This document shows, one piece after another, positions 7,652 through 13,869 of a DNA stretch of 18,552 nucleotides. The notes beneath the pieces are model-generated. The model was not told the origin of the DNA. It made no database searches and saw nothing but the letters and a program-made list of their open reading frames with translations. This DNA is from an uncultured Saprospiraceae bacterium (lineage in GTDB: Bacteria; Bacteroidota; Bacteroidia; Chitinophagales; Saprospiraceae): the NCBI GenBank assembly GCA_905479665.1, contig CAJQNM010000371.1, forward strand, positions 1-18,552. The letters are read 5' to 3'. Made by a program: the position numbers and the translations under genes. Within the stretch, counting starts at the first letter, position 1, and each line of letters starts with the position of its first letter.

Positions 7652-10153
7652 TTAAGGCACGATCACTTTCTTGGTCACAGACTCACCATTCGATTGCAGA
7701 TGGACAAAGTACATTCCGGCAGGCGGCCGACTTATTCTCAGCACCACATACTCCGATTCACTAGAAATATTTCGGCGATCGAATATCATCCCATCCGTAT
7801 TGGATAGCTGAAAGTACGAGGGCTCTGCTAGCATCGCAGGAATCTGGACGTAGCGATCCAACCCACCAAATCGCAAGACCAGTGTTTGCTCATTACTCGG
7901 TGCACTTGGCGCTCCACATGTTACCGGGCCCAATTGGGCTTCGGCAACACAAGCAGGATCATTGACCGACTTCAAAAGAAAGCTATGTCCTTCAGCATCT
8001 ACCTTCCAGGGCCCCAGCTTGACTGGTAGATCACTCCCTAAGAGGTCTCTAATGGTGTCACCATCTCTGATTGCAAAGTACTCAGCATGTTCGGCAGCCC
8101 CTTCCAGATCAAGATTCACAAAGTATTGCTCTCCGTCACAATCGGTCGTGTCCACCACCAATTCTCCTAAGGTGCACTCATTTTCTGGTACCCTGAGTTC
8201 AATCGTAGCACAACAAGTCGTGTTGTCAGAGATACAGGCGGTAAGCTCTAGCACAGTGCCCGCATCTGCTTCAATTTCTAGTTCTAGAGGAAAATTTGAT
8301 GCCTTATGGAAGCCTAGGTATTCACCATTCAGGGTTAGGTCTACATTTGAAAAAATAGCAGGTATGGAGTCAATGCGCAAGAGATAGAGCGACTGCTCCA
8401 AATACTTCAAATCAGCCTCTGCCACGATTTCAATGGCACAATCCTCGTCGCAGATGACCCGCCCCAATTCTACTTTCGCTGAAAAATCTGGATATGCAGG
8501 ATCAACCAGATGAAAGAAATAGAATTTCTCACCACCCTGAAATGGGCCAATTTTGATCGGTAGCGCACTATACGCGATAACTAGGCGAAAATCATCTGCC
8601 CCTTCGATAACAAAACTGTCGCTATGGTTTAACGGCAAATCAAAATCTAGGGAGAGTAAAAACTTGCCGGTCGAGTCACAGTCAAATGGATCGATCTCCA
8701 CGCTTGGGAAACCACATTCGGGCACCACACAATCTGTGGGAGCATCAAAACCTTCTTTTACGCAGTATTCTTCTACTCCTGCGGCACAGATTTTCACTAG
8801 CGGTCGCTCATGCTCCGCATAGACCGAGTCAATGGTGACCGTCATCTCCTCTGCAGAAAACCATCCTCCATATTGACCATCGATATATAGCTCCCACCAC
8901 AGAAAACCGTAGCCCTCAAAGTCCACCGTGACAGGAAAGGAACCATCCTCACGGCATTCGCCAACACTGATCTCATTAAATTCGATCAGGACGGGACACA
9001 CTTGGGTCTTAAATTCGACTTGGCTGCAGCAATCGTGATTGGCCATGTCATAAATCTGCATAAAGTGAGTTGACCAACGATCTCCAGTAAAAGGACCTAT
9101 CATCACTGGCAGATCGTCGTAGGCAAAACTATCGTATACCATCCATTCCAGATCGATGCCAAAAGAATCCGAATACATTCCTGTGCGATCAAAGTCGATC
9201 TTCAGAAAATACGAACCATCAACACAGTCGAGAAAGGTTACCGCGGGGTCAAATAGATGGCAAAAGTCTTCTGAGCAAGGCGTAATCACCTTCCGATCGA
9301 TACACCAGGTGTCTCCATCATGCTCGGAGCAAATGGTGTAGTGATCGGTGCGATCACCACTGAGCTGAATGCTATCGAGCTCTAGTGGAAACAACCCAAC
9401 TGGAAATTTACCCACCAGCTCATCGTTGATAAAGAGGTCGACCGAGTCAATATTGAGGTGCTGAAAGGCAATGGTCGCACTGTAGGTGGTGTCCGATTGG
9501 CACTCGCCAGGAGTGATGCTGATGTTGTTGAGGACTGGCTGGCAATTTTGAGCCGCCACTTCTTTCTTCACATGACAGTCTTCGCGCCATGCATGGCAAA
9601 TTTCTACATAGTGCTCATGGTACTCTTTGCCAATCAAAGAGTCGAAAATGATCGGAAAGTCAGTGACTGCAAACAGCCCCTGCTCTTCCCAATCTACCGA
9701 AACATGAAAGCTATCTTGTTCGCCTCCCGCTGTAGACCCCAGATCGACGGTGATGGGAAACATACCGTCTTCACAGGGTCCTGAGGTGATGATGAGCCTA
9801 TCCAGTACGCACGGAAGGCAATCCAATTTGCCCAGTTCGTGGTACCGATAGCAGTTTACATCGATGGAGTCAAAGATCTTAAACTCATAGTATTCAGATC
9901 CGTCTCCTACCAGACTATCCAAGGTAAGCGGTAGTGCACCGTACTCAAAGTAACCAGTGATTGTCCCGTTAATCTTGAGGCCGAAGACAGCTGTATCACT
10001 CTGATCGTGGTTGAAGTCGAGGTCTACAGAAAAGACCCCTTCTTTACAGTCATAGTGCTCTACCACCAGATCTCTCAAATCGCATTCTACTGCAGCTACC
10101 GCTATCGCCTGAAGACTCAGGCTGACAACGTACAATACGTGCGAAATTTTCAT
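7652..10153 (-). CDS. Large secreted protein with eight Cys-containing ~90-residue modules and a T9SS sorting domain
   Basis: The 833-residue protein has a signal peptide at about 1-21 and then eight tandem modules with approximate limits 24-112, 113-204, 205-293, 294-386, 387-475, 476-568, 569-660 and 661-746. Most modules open with a G/D-x-C-x-(D/E)-G motif (HYDCKEGVF, SGPCEDGMF, VGECREDGSF, TTDCDGEQYF), continue with V-D-L/F strands and a central F-P/L-P-hydrophobic strand, and close with one or two Cys. Modules 4, 6 and 8 share SDSF/AEYF, DLPVxIGPF-like and VEL strands; modules 3, 5 and 7 share a shorter form (LFINDELVGKF, LYIDGQYGGWF, LTLNGEYLGF), so two types alternate. The last ~77 residues (RFGGLDRYVQIPAML, PAGMYFVHLQ, VTKKVIVP) are a T9SS type A tail. 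Paired Cys suggest disulfide-stabilised extracellular beta-sandwiches. I do not recognise the module family; an adhesin or surface-fibre role is inference. Confidence 0.88.
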   Translation of the reverse strand: MKISHVLYVVSLSLQAIAVAAVECDLRDLVVEHYDCKEGVFSVDLDFNHDQSDTAVFGLKINGTITGYFEYGALPLTLDSLVGDGSEYYEFKIFDSIDVNCYRYHELGKLDCLPCVLDRLIITSGPCEDGMFPITVDLGSTAGGEQDSFHVSVDWEEQGLFAVTDFPIIFDSLIGKEYHEHYVEICHAWREDCHVKKEVAAQNCQPVLNNISITPGECQSDTTYSATIAFQHLNIDSVDLFINDELVGKFPVGLFPLELDSIQLSGDRTDHYTICSEHDGDTWCIDRKVITPCSEDFCHLFDPAVTFLDCVDGSYFLKIDFDRTGMYSDSFGIDLEWMVYDSFAYDDLPVMIGPFTGDRWSTHFMQIYDMANHDCCSQVEFKTQVCPVLIEFNEISVGECREDGSFPVTVDFEGYGFLWWELYIDGQYGGWFSAEEMTVTIDSVYAEHERPLVKICAAGVEEYCVKEGFDAPTDCVVPECGFPSVEIDPFDCDSTGKFLLSLDFDLPLNHSDSFVIEGADDFRLVIAYSALPIKIGPFQGGEKFYFFHLVDPAYPDFSAKVELGRVICDEDCAIEIVAEADLKYLEQSLYLLRIDSIPAIFSNVDLTLNGEYLGFHKASNFPLELEIEADAGTVLELTACISDNTTCCATIELRVPENECTLGELVVDTTDCDGEQYFVNLDLEGAAEHAEYFAIRDGDTIRDLLGSDLPVKLGPWKVDAEGHSFLLKSVNDPACVAEAQLGPVTCGAPSAPSNEQTLVLRFGGLDRYVQIPAMLAEPSYFQLSNTDGMIFDRRNISSESEYVVLRISRPPAGMYFVHLQSNGESVTKKVIVP

Positions 10154-10231
10154 TATTTGTTATAAATGTTCATTCAAGTAGACCCACAAAAGAAGCATAA
10201 CGTGGTCTCGTACTTCTGTTAATTTTTTATT

Positions 10232-10239
10232 TACCTTTG
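10232..10239 (+). promoter_or_regulatory. Candidate -7 promoter box for tRNA-Arg and the rpmB cluster
   Basis: TACCTTTG is an exact TAnnTTTG match ending 28 nt before the tRNA, in an AT-rich stretch. It probably drives the tRNA and, by read-through, rpmB-rpmG-DUF4295. The -33 element is not obvious. Confidence 0.6.
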
Positions 10240-10267
10240 CGCCTGTTTAAAATTAAACTTGAGAACA

Positions 10268-10344
10268 GGCTGCGTAGCTCAACTGGATAGAGCACTTGAC
10301 TACGAATCAAGAGGTTGAAGGTTCGAATCCTTCCGCGGTCACCA
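10268..10344 (+). tRNA. tRNA-Arg (anticodon ACG), CCA encoded
   Basis: The 77-nt cloverleaf is complete. The acceptor GGCTGCG pairs with CGCGGTC using two G-T pairs. The D stem is GCTC/GAGC. The anticodon stem CTTGA/TCAAG carries the loop CTACGAA, with ACG at its centre. A 5-nt variable loop follows, then T stem GAAGG/CCTTC with loop TTCGAAT, discriminator A, and genomic CCA. ACG is expected to be edited to ICG by TadA and to read CGU, CGC and CGA codons. It lies 57 nt upstream of rpmB and is probably in the same transcript. Confidence 0.97.
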
Positions 10345-10401
10345 AGATTGATTGATCATAAGATCCAGCCATATAGTGGGATCGATTAAAGAGAAAAGAA
10401 A

Positions 10402-10650
10402 ATGCCAAGAGTCTGTCAACTAACCGGAAAGCGCACGATCAGTGGAAACAACGTGTCGCATTCTCACCGAAAGACGAAGAGAACCTTTGTACCCAATCTG
10501 CAGAAGAAGCGATTCTATGTACCAGAGACGGGTAAGTGGATTACTCTGAAGCTTACCACAAGAGCGATTAAAAATATTAATAAACTAGGGGTCTATGCGT
10601 ATATCAAGAAATTGGAACGCAAAGGTTTTGACACCGGCGTAAAACTATAG
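10402..10650 (+). CDS. rpmB: 50S ribosomal protein L28
   Basis: An 82-residue basic ribosomal protein with the L28 start MPRVCQLTGKRTISGNNVSHSHRKTKR, then FVPNLQKKRFYVPETGKWITLKL and TRAIKNINKLG. The length is typical of Bacteroidota L28. Only one Cys (C5) is present, so this is the zinc-free form. The ATG is preceded by the purine-rich AAAGAGAAAAGAAA. It is followed 4 nt later by rpmG. Confidence 0.97.
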   Translation: MPRVCQLTGKRTISGNNVSHSHRKTKRTFVPNLQKKRFYVPETGKWITLKLTTRAIKNINKLGVYAYIKKLERKGFDTGVKL

Positions 10651-10654
10651 GACG

Positions 10655-10843
10655 ATGGCAAAGAAATCAAAAGGCAATCGCATCCAGATCATTCTCGAAT
10701 GCACCGAGCACAAAAGTTCTGGCCTGCCAGGGACATCGCGATATGTGACACAAAAAAATCGGAAAAATACTCCTGATCGAGTGCAACTTAAAAAGTACAA
10801 TCCGATTATGAAGAAGTATACCGTTCATAAAGAAATCAAATAA
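10655..10843 (+). CDS. rpmG: 50S ribosomal protein L33
   Basis: A 62-residue ribosomal protein with the L33 core RIQIILECTEHKSSG, SRYVTQKNRKNTPDR, VQLKKYNPIMKKYTVHKEIK. The two CxxC pairs of zinc-binding L33 are absent (a single Cys, in ILEC), so it is the C-minus form and should not respond to zinc. It is packed tightly between rpmB and the DUF4295 gene, with gaps of 4 and 2 nt. Confidence 0.97.
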   Translation: MAKKSKGNRIQIILECTEHKSSGLPGTSRYVTQKNRKNTPDRVQLKKYNPIMKKYTVHKEIK

Positions 10844-10845
10844 TC

Positions 10846-11022
10846 ATGGCAAAGAAAGTATCGAAAAACTCACGTGTAGGGAAAAGAGCTGCCAATGCAG
10901 GATCAGGAAAAGATTTTGTCAAAGTAGTCAAACCGGTCAAGGATGAAAAAACGGGCAAGTACACCTACAAAGAATCTTTTGTCCACAAGGACAGTGTGAA
11001 AGAATTTTTCGCCAAGAGCTAA
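10846..11022 (+). CDS. DUF4295 family small basic protein
   Basis: A 58-residue Lys-rich protein starting MAKKVSKNSRVGKRAANAG and ending SVKEFFAKS, with FVKVVKPVKDEKTGKYTYKE in the middle. It matches the short DUF4295 family that, from memory, lies between rpmG and ftsY across the Bacteroidota. Its size, charge and position suggest a ribosome-associated protein, but the function is not established. The ATG is 2 nt after the rpmG stop, implying coupled translation. A terminator hairpin lies 34 nt after its stop codon. Confidence 0.88.
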   Translation: MAKKVSKNSRVGKRAANAGSGKDFVKVVKPVKDEKTGKYTYKESFVHKDSVKEFFAKS

Positions 11023-11056
11023 ATCACGTTTCCTCAGACGGTGCAATAAAATAATG

Positions 11057-11090
11057 GGCAGCCCGATGATTCCGGGCTGCCTATCTTTGT
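11057..11090 (+). terminator. Rho-independent terminator after DUF4295
   Basis: GGCAGCCCG (11057-11065) and CGGGCTGCC (11073-11081) form a perfect 9-bp stem with a 7-nt loop. It is followed by TATCTTTGTTTTA, a T-rich tail. This separates the ribosomal-protein cluster from ftsY, perhaps only in part. Confidence 0.8.
11082..11089 (+). promoter_or_regulatory. Candidate -7 promoter box for ftsY inside the terminator tail
   Basis: TATCTTTG matches TAnnTTTG exactly and begins on the base after the terminator stem, 38 nt before the ftsY ATG. The same bases may serve as terminator tail and promoter box. The -33 region would fall within the hairpin arm, and no TTTG is seen there. Confidence 0.45.
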
Positions 11091-11127
11091 TTTACCCTGC
11101 TTCATAAGAGCATTTTAATCGTTGACG

Positions 11128-12105
11128 ATGAGTTTTTTTGACAAATTTTTTAACAAGGAAAAGTCCGCGGATCTCGACAAGGGTCTGGAGAAAACCAAGA
11201 CCAATATATTCTCAAAACTGTCACGAGCAGTGGCGGGCAAAAGCAAGGTTGACGAAGATGTTCTGGATGAGCTGGAGCAGATCTTAATTAGTGCCGACAT
11301 TGGCATCGACACCACCGTCAGAATAATTGAGAAACTGGAGGCACGTGTAGCGGAAGACAAATTCATGAATACGTCTGAGCTCAACACGATCCTGCGCGAA
11401 GTAATTGTCAATCTACTTTCAGAAAACAATATAGAGGACCTCGAAGATTTTGAATTTTCGACCGAGCACATGCCTCACGTGCTGCTCGTAGTCGGCGTAA
11501 ACGGAGTGGGTAAGACGACGACCATCGGGAAACTTGCACACCAATACAAGACACGTGGGTGGCGTGTACTCCTCGGAGCCGGCGATACCTATCGTGCTGC
11601 TGCAGTCGATCAACTTAAGATCTGGTCTGATCGAGTAGGATGCGATTTTTTTGGCAAGGGGATGGGAGCCGATCCCGCCGCCGTGGCATACGAAACAGTC
11701 CAGCATGCAGTCAATACCCAACGCGACGTGGTTATCATTGACACAGCAGGTCGCCTTCATACCAAAAAGCATCTGATGCAGGAGCTCACAAAGATTCGCA
11801 ATAGTATCGGCAAGAAGTTACCAGGAGCACCCCATGAAGTCCTCCTGGTTCTTGATGCGACCACCGGCCAAAACGCGATCGAACAATGCACGAAATTTTC
11901 AGAATCAACAGATGTCACTGCATTGGCCCTGACCAAACTAGATGGGACGGCCAAGGGGGGAGTGGCCATCGGCATTTCCGATACATTTAAAATTCCAATC
12001 AAATACATCGGAGTAGGCGAAGGCATTGAGCAGCTGCAGATCTTTAATAAGCAAGCATTTGTTGACTCGCTGTTTAAGGGGGAAGAAGTGGTGGAAGAAG
12101 GCTGA
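11128..12105 (+). CDS. ftsY: Signal recognition particle receptor FtsY
   Basis: FtsY is the SRP-GTPase receptor that delivers ribosome-nascent chains to the Sec translocon at the inner membrane. I chose the ATG at 11128 (MSFFDKFF) over a TTG 6 nt upstream, giving 325 residues. A short amphipathic start and a four-helix N domain (to about residue 110) precede the G domain. G1 GVNGVGKT is at 123-130, DTYRAAAVDQL follows, G3 DTAGR is at 205-209, G4 TKLDG is at 269-273, and GVGEGIEQLQIF closes the domain. The long acidic A domain of E. coli FtsY is absent, as is usual in this phylum. It lies downstream of rpmB-rpmG-DUF4295, a conserved Bacteroidota order. The rimO gene that often follows is not present here. 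Confidence 0.97.
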   Translation: MSFFDKFFNKEKSADLDKGLEKTKTNIFSKLSRAVAGKSKVDEDVLDELEQILISADIGIDTTVRIIEKLEARVAEDKFMNTSELNTILREVIVNLLSENNIEDLEDFEFSTEHMPHVLLVVGVNGVGKTTTIGKLAHQYKTRGWRVLLGAGDTYRAAAVDQLKIWSDRVGCDFFGKGMGADPAAVAYETVQHAVNTQRDVVIIDTAGRLHTKKHLMQELTKIRNSIGKKLPGAPHEVLLVLDATTGQNAIEQCTKFSESTDVTALALTKLDGTAKGGVAIGISDTFKIPIKYIGVGEGIEQLQIFNKQAFVDSLFKGEEVVEEG

Positions 12106-12115
12106 AATCTAGCAC

Positions 12116-12862
12116 CTACTCCTCCCAGTACAACTCCCTCACTACACCTAGCGGGTCTGATATCGAAATGGGATAACCATTCTTGTTGTAAATAAATTCA
12201 GGGGCGTATGGTTTGCAGCACACATCGTAATTTCCATAATGATCGATGTAGTCGGTACTGATCACATTGTGCTCACTCCAGTAAATGGGAACTCCGAGGA
12301 ATCGCGGATCCCCTAAACGGAAATTTACTTTGTCATCATAGCTGTAGAAAAACTCATAGTACAGTTCATTTCCATCATAATATTCTACCTTGCTGATTGC
12401 ATCATTTTCCCAATGGTATTTTTCTTGAGAAACATGATTAGAATTCGGAAGCGTCCACAGCTTTTGCACCAGAATGTCGTTAACATATACAAAGTGAGTT
12501 ATCGAAGACAATTCCAGAGCTTCTCCTCCGTAGGCTCCAAAAGTATAAATCGTCTGCATATTTTTCCCTGCATCGTACACAAACGAGTCTTTGGCAGACA
12601 ACCGATTTTCAACCACGGAATAACTCAGACTTTGGTGTACATACTCACCTTTGTATTCCACCACTCTCCTCTTTGAGCTACTAATTATCTCAACCATTTG
12701 GCCATAGGAATTGTATCCAAAAACTTCAACCCTCGTATGTGCATGATTGGTATAATCGATCCTAGCTAGTTTTAAACCATCTTGCGCAATCTCAACATGA
12801 TCTGTAGTGCAGGAGAGCAAGCCTAGCAATGCAATAGCGGCAATTCCAAATCGAGTCTTCAC
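12116..12862 (-). CDS. Predicted lipoprotein with YD-like strand repeats, function unknown
   Basis: The 248-residue protein starts at GTG (12860-12862); an in-frame stop lies upstream and no ATG offers a better signal peptide. The N-terminus MKTRFGIAAIALLGLLSC is a lipoprotein signal with lipobox LLSC and lipidated Cys18. The rest contains aromatic beta-strand motifs: VEVFGYNSYGQMVEI, VEYKGEYV, KYHWENDAISKVEYYDGNELYYEFFYSYDDK and PEFIYNKNGYPISIS. This pattern resembles YD/RHS-like or DUF4595-like Bacteroidota lipoproteins, but I cannot assign a family. It should sit at the outer or inner membrane facing the periplasm. It converges on ftsY with only 10 nt between the stop codons and no room for a terminator. 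Confidence 0.8.
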   Translation of the reverse strand: MKTRFGIAAIALLGLLSCTTDHVEIAQDGLKLARIDYTNHAHTRVEVFGYNSYGQMVEIISSSKRRVVEYKGEYVHQSLSYSVVENRLSAKDSFVYDAGKNMQTIYTFGAYGGEALELSSITHFVYVNDILVQKLWTLPNSNHVSQEKYHWENDAISKVEYYDGNELYYEFFYSYDDKVNFRLGDPRFLGVPIYWSEHNVISTDYIDHYGNYDVCCKPYAPEFIYNKNGYPISISDPLGVVRELYWEE

Positions 12863-13038
12863 AGAGATTCCAATTATCTCAATAAATTACAAAACTCATT
12901 ACTCTCATGCCAGGGTATCTCTTATCGACATCATCCAGGCATGTCTGATCAAGGCTGTCATTAAATTAAATACGGAGCATCGTCTGGATTAGATTTCGAA
13001 AGAGTGTCTGCCCTTTTTCCTGTCTTCCTTCCCCAAAT
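12863..13038. other. Intergenic stretch upstream of the lipoprotein gene
   Basis: I see no gene here. It contains an imperfect inverted repeat with CATGCC at 12906-12911 and GGCATG at 12938-12943, and a pyrimidine-rich end (about 13010-13036) leading into the first REP-like copy. A weak minus-strand -7-like GAGTTTTG (12890-12897) could serve the lipoprotein gene. Confidence 0.4.
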
Positions 13039-13192
13039 CACCGCCGGAAAGGATCCGGCGGCTACCACTCTCCTCCATCGTTGACTTGATCTGCCGTAAG
13101 CGCAATGGATGCGCAGCCTCGCAAGCCACATTGGTATGAGCCACACACGAACCATTTCCTCCTTTTCCTCCATTTCTCCTTTTCTTCCCCCA
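13039..13192. repeat. REP-like tandem element, copy 1 (shortened)
   Basis: The copy contains hairpin 1 at 13041-13061, with 7-bp arms CCGCCGG and CCGGCGG around the loop AAAGGAT. Hairpin 2 is at 13100-13114, with arms GCGCA and TGCGC around ATGGA. Then come the conserved AAGCCACATTGGTATGAGCC and a pyrimidine-rich tail. Compared with the other copies it lacks roughly 30 nt after hairpin 2. On the minus strand the hairpin-1 stem is directly preceded by GTAG, as in REP elements. Confidence 0.85.
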
Positions 13193-13380
13193 ATTCACCG
13201 CCGGAAAGGATCCAGCGGCTATCACTCACTCATTCGATCACTTGATCTACCATATGCGCAATGGATGCGCAGCTTCCGTCTATTACACGCATACTCCTGC
13301 CGCCAGTGAGTTCAAGCCACATTGGTATGAGCCACACCTGCACATTTCCTCTTTTCCTCCATTTATCCATTCCCTGACCA
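13193..13380. repeat. REP-like tandem element, copy 2
   Basis: This copy has the same order as copy 1. Hairpin 1 at 13198-13218 has one base change (arm CCAGCGG) that creates a mismatch, and the minus-strand GTAG is changed to ATAG. Hairpin 2 at 13256-13270 is intact. The spacer before AAGCCACATTGG is full length. The tail is again pyrimidine rich. Confidence 0.85.
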
Positions 13381-13530
13381 ATTCACCGCCGGAAAGGATC
13401 CGGCGGCTACCATTCACTCATTCGTTGACTTGATCTACCATAAGCGCAATGGATGCGCAGCCTCCGTATAATACTCACATACTCCTGCCGCCTGTGAGTT
13501 CAAGCCACATTGGTATGAGCCACACCTGCA
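13381..13530. repeat. REP-like tandem element, copy 3
   Basis: Hairpin 1 at 13386-13406 and hairpin 2 at 13444-13458 are perfect, and GTAG is kept on the minus strand. The spacer holds a third inverted repeat, ACTCACA (13473-13479) with TGTGAGT (13493-13499), which copy 2 has lost. The copy runs directly into the long pyrimidine tract. Confidence 0.85.
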
Positions 13531-13707
13531 CTTTTCCTCTTTTCCACTTTTCCTCCATTTCCTCCATTTCCTCCATTTTCCTCATTTCCGCATTTCCTCC
13601 ATTTCCTCCTTTTCCTCCATTTCCTCCATTTTCCTCCATTTCCTCCATTTCCTCTTTTCCTCCCTTCCTCCCTTCCTCCCTTCTTCCCTTCCTCCCTTCT
13701 TCCCTTC
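13531..13707. repeat. Polypyrimidine tract with 9-nt TTTCCTCCA-like repeats
   Basis: About 177 nt are almost purely C and T on the plus strand, with A mainly at one position of the unit. The first part is an imperfect nonamer array (TTTCCTCCA and relatives); the last ~40 nt change to CCTTCCTCC/CTTCTTCC units. Short versions of the same tract end copies 1 and 2, so this is an expanded repeat tail. Open frames in it encode only low-complexity Pro/Phe/Ser or Gly/Arg/Lys and are not credible genes. Confidence 0.85.
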
Positions 13708-13869
13708 ACATTAACCTATAGACTAATACATAACACACACATTATCATATCTAAATAAATACTATCTTTATGTAATATGTATTACCAAGGGCGTTAAAGT
13801 ACACCTCAGTCTTTGCGACCTTACCTTTTGTGAGATAACTTATAGGTGCTGTTTCTTAAAAGTTCGGAT
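13708..13869 (+). promoter_or_regulatory. AT-rich upstream region of the thioredoxin/SprB protein gene
   Basis: An AT-rich stretch that probably holds the promoter. Candidate boxes are TATCTTTA at 13763-13770 (one mismatch to TAnnTTTG) and TTACCTTTTG near 13821-13830 (consensus with one extra T). A small inverted repeat, GTAAT-ATGT-ATTAC, lies near 13772-13785. None is decisive. Confidence 0.35.

Noticed and set aside
7962..9784. Plus-strand ORFs inside the 833-residue protein gene
   Set aside because: They are antisense to a frame with a signal peptide, modular repeats and a T9SS tail.
12116..12862. RHS toxin or polymorphic toxin fragment
   Set aside because: YD-like strands are present, but the protein is short, has a lipobox, and shows no RHS core or toxin tail.
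12906..12943. Terminator-like inverted repeat CATGCC/GGCATG
   Set aside because: Only 6 bp plus a mismatch over a 26-nt loop, with no T tract; it is too weak to name.
12961..13309. Short ORFs (70, 78 and 66 residues) across the REP-like copies
   Set aside because: They read through the hairpins, share only the repeat sequence, and differ in frame from copy to copy.
13039..13530. CRISPR array
   Set aside because: There are only three copies, with spacing of 157 and 188 nt. The intervening DNA is itself homologous between copies and there is no cas gene.
13500..13721. Small ORFs on both strands encoding Pro/Phe/Ser or Gly/Arg/Lys repeats
   Set aside because: They simply translate the polypyrimidine tract, have no start context and no conserved core.
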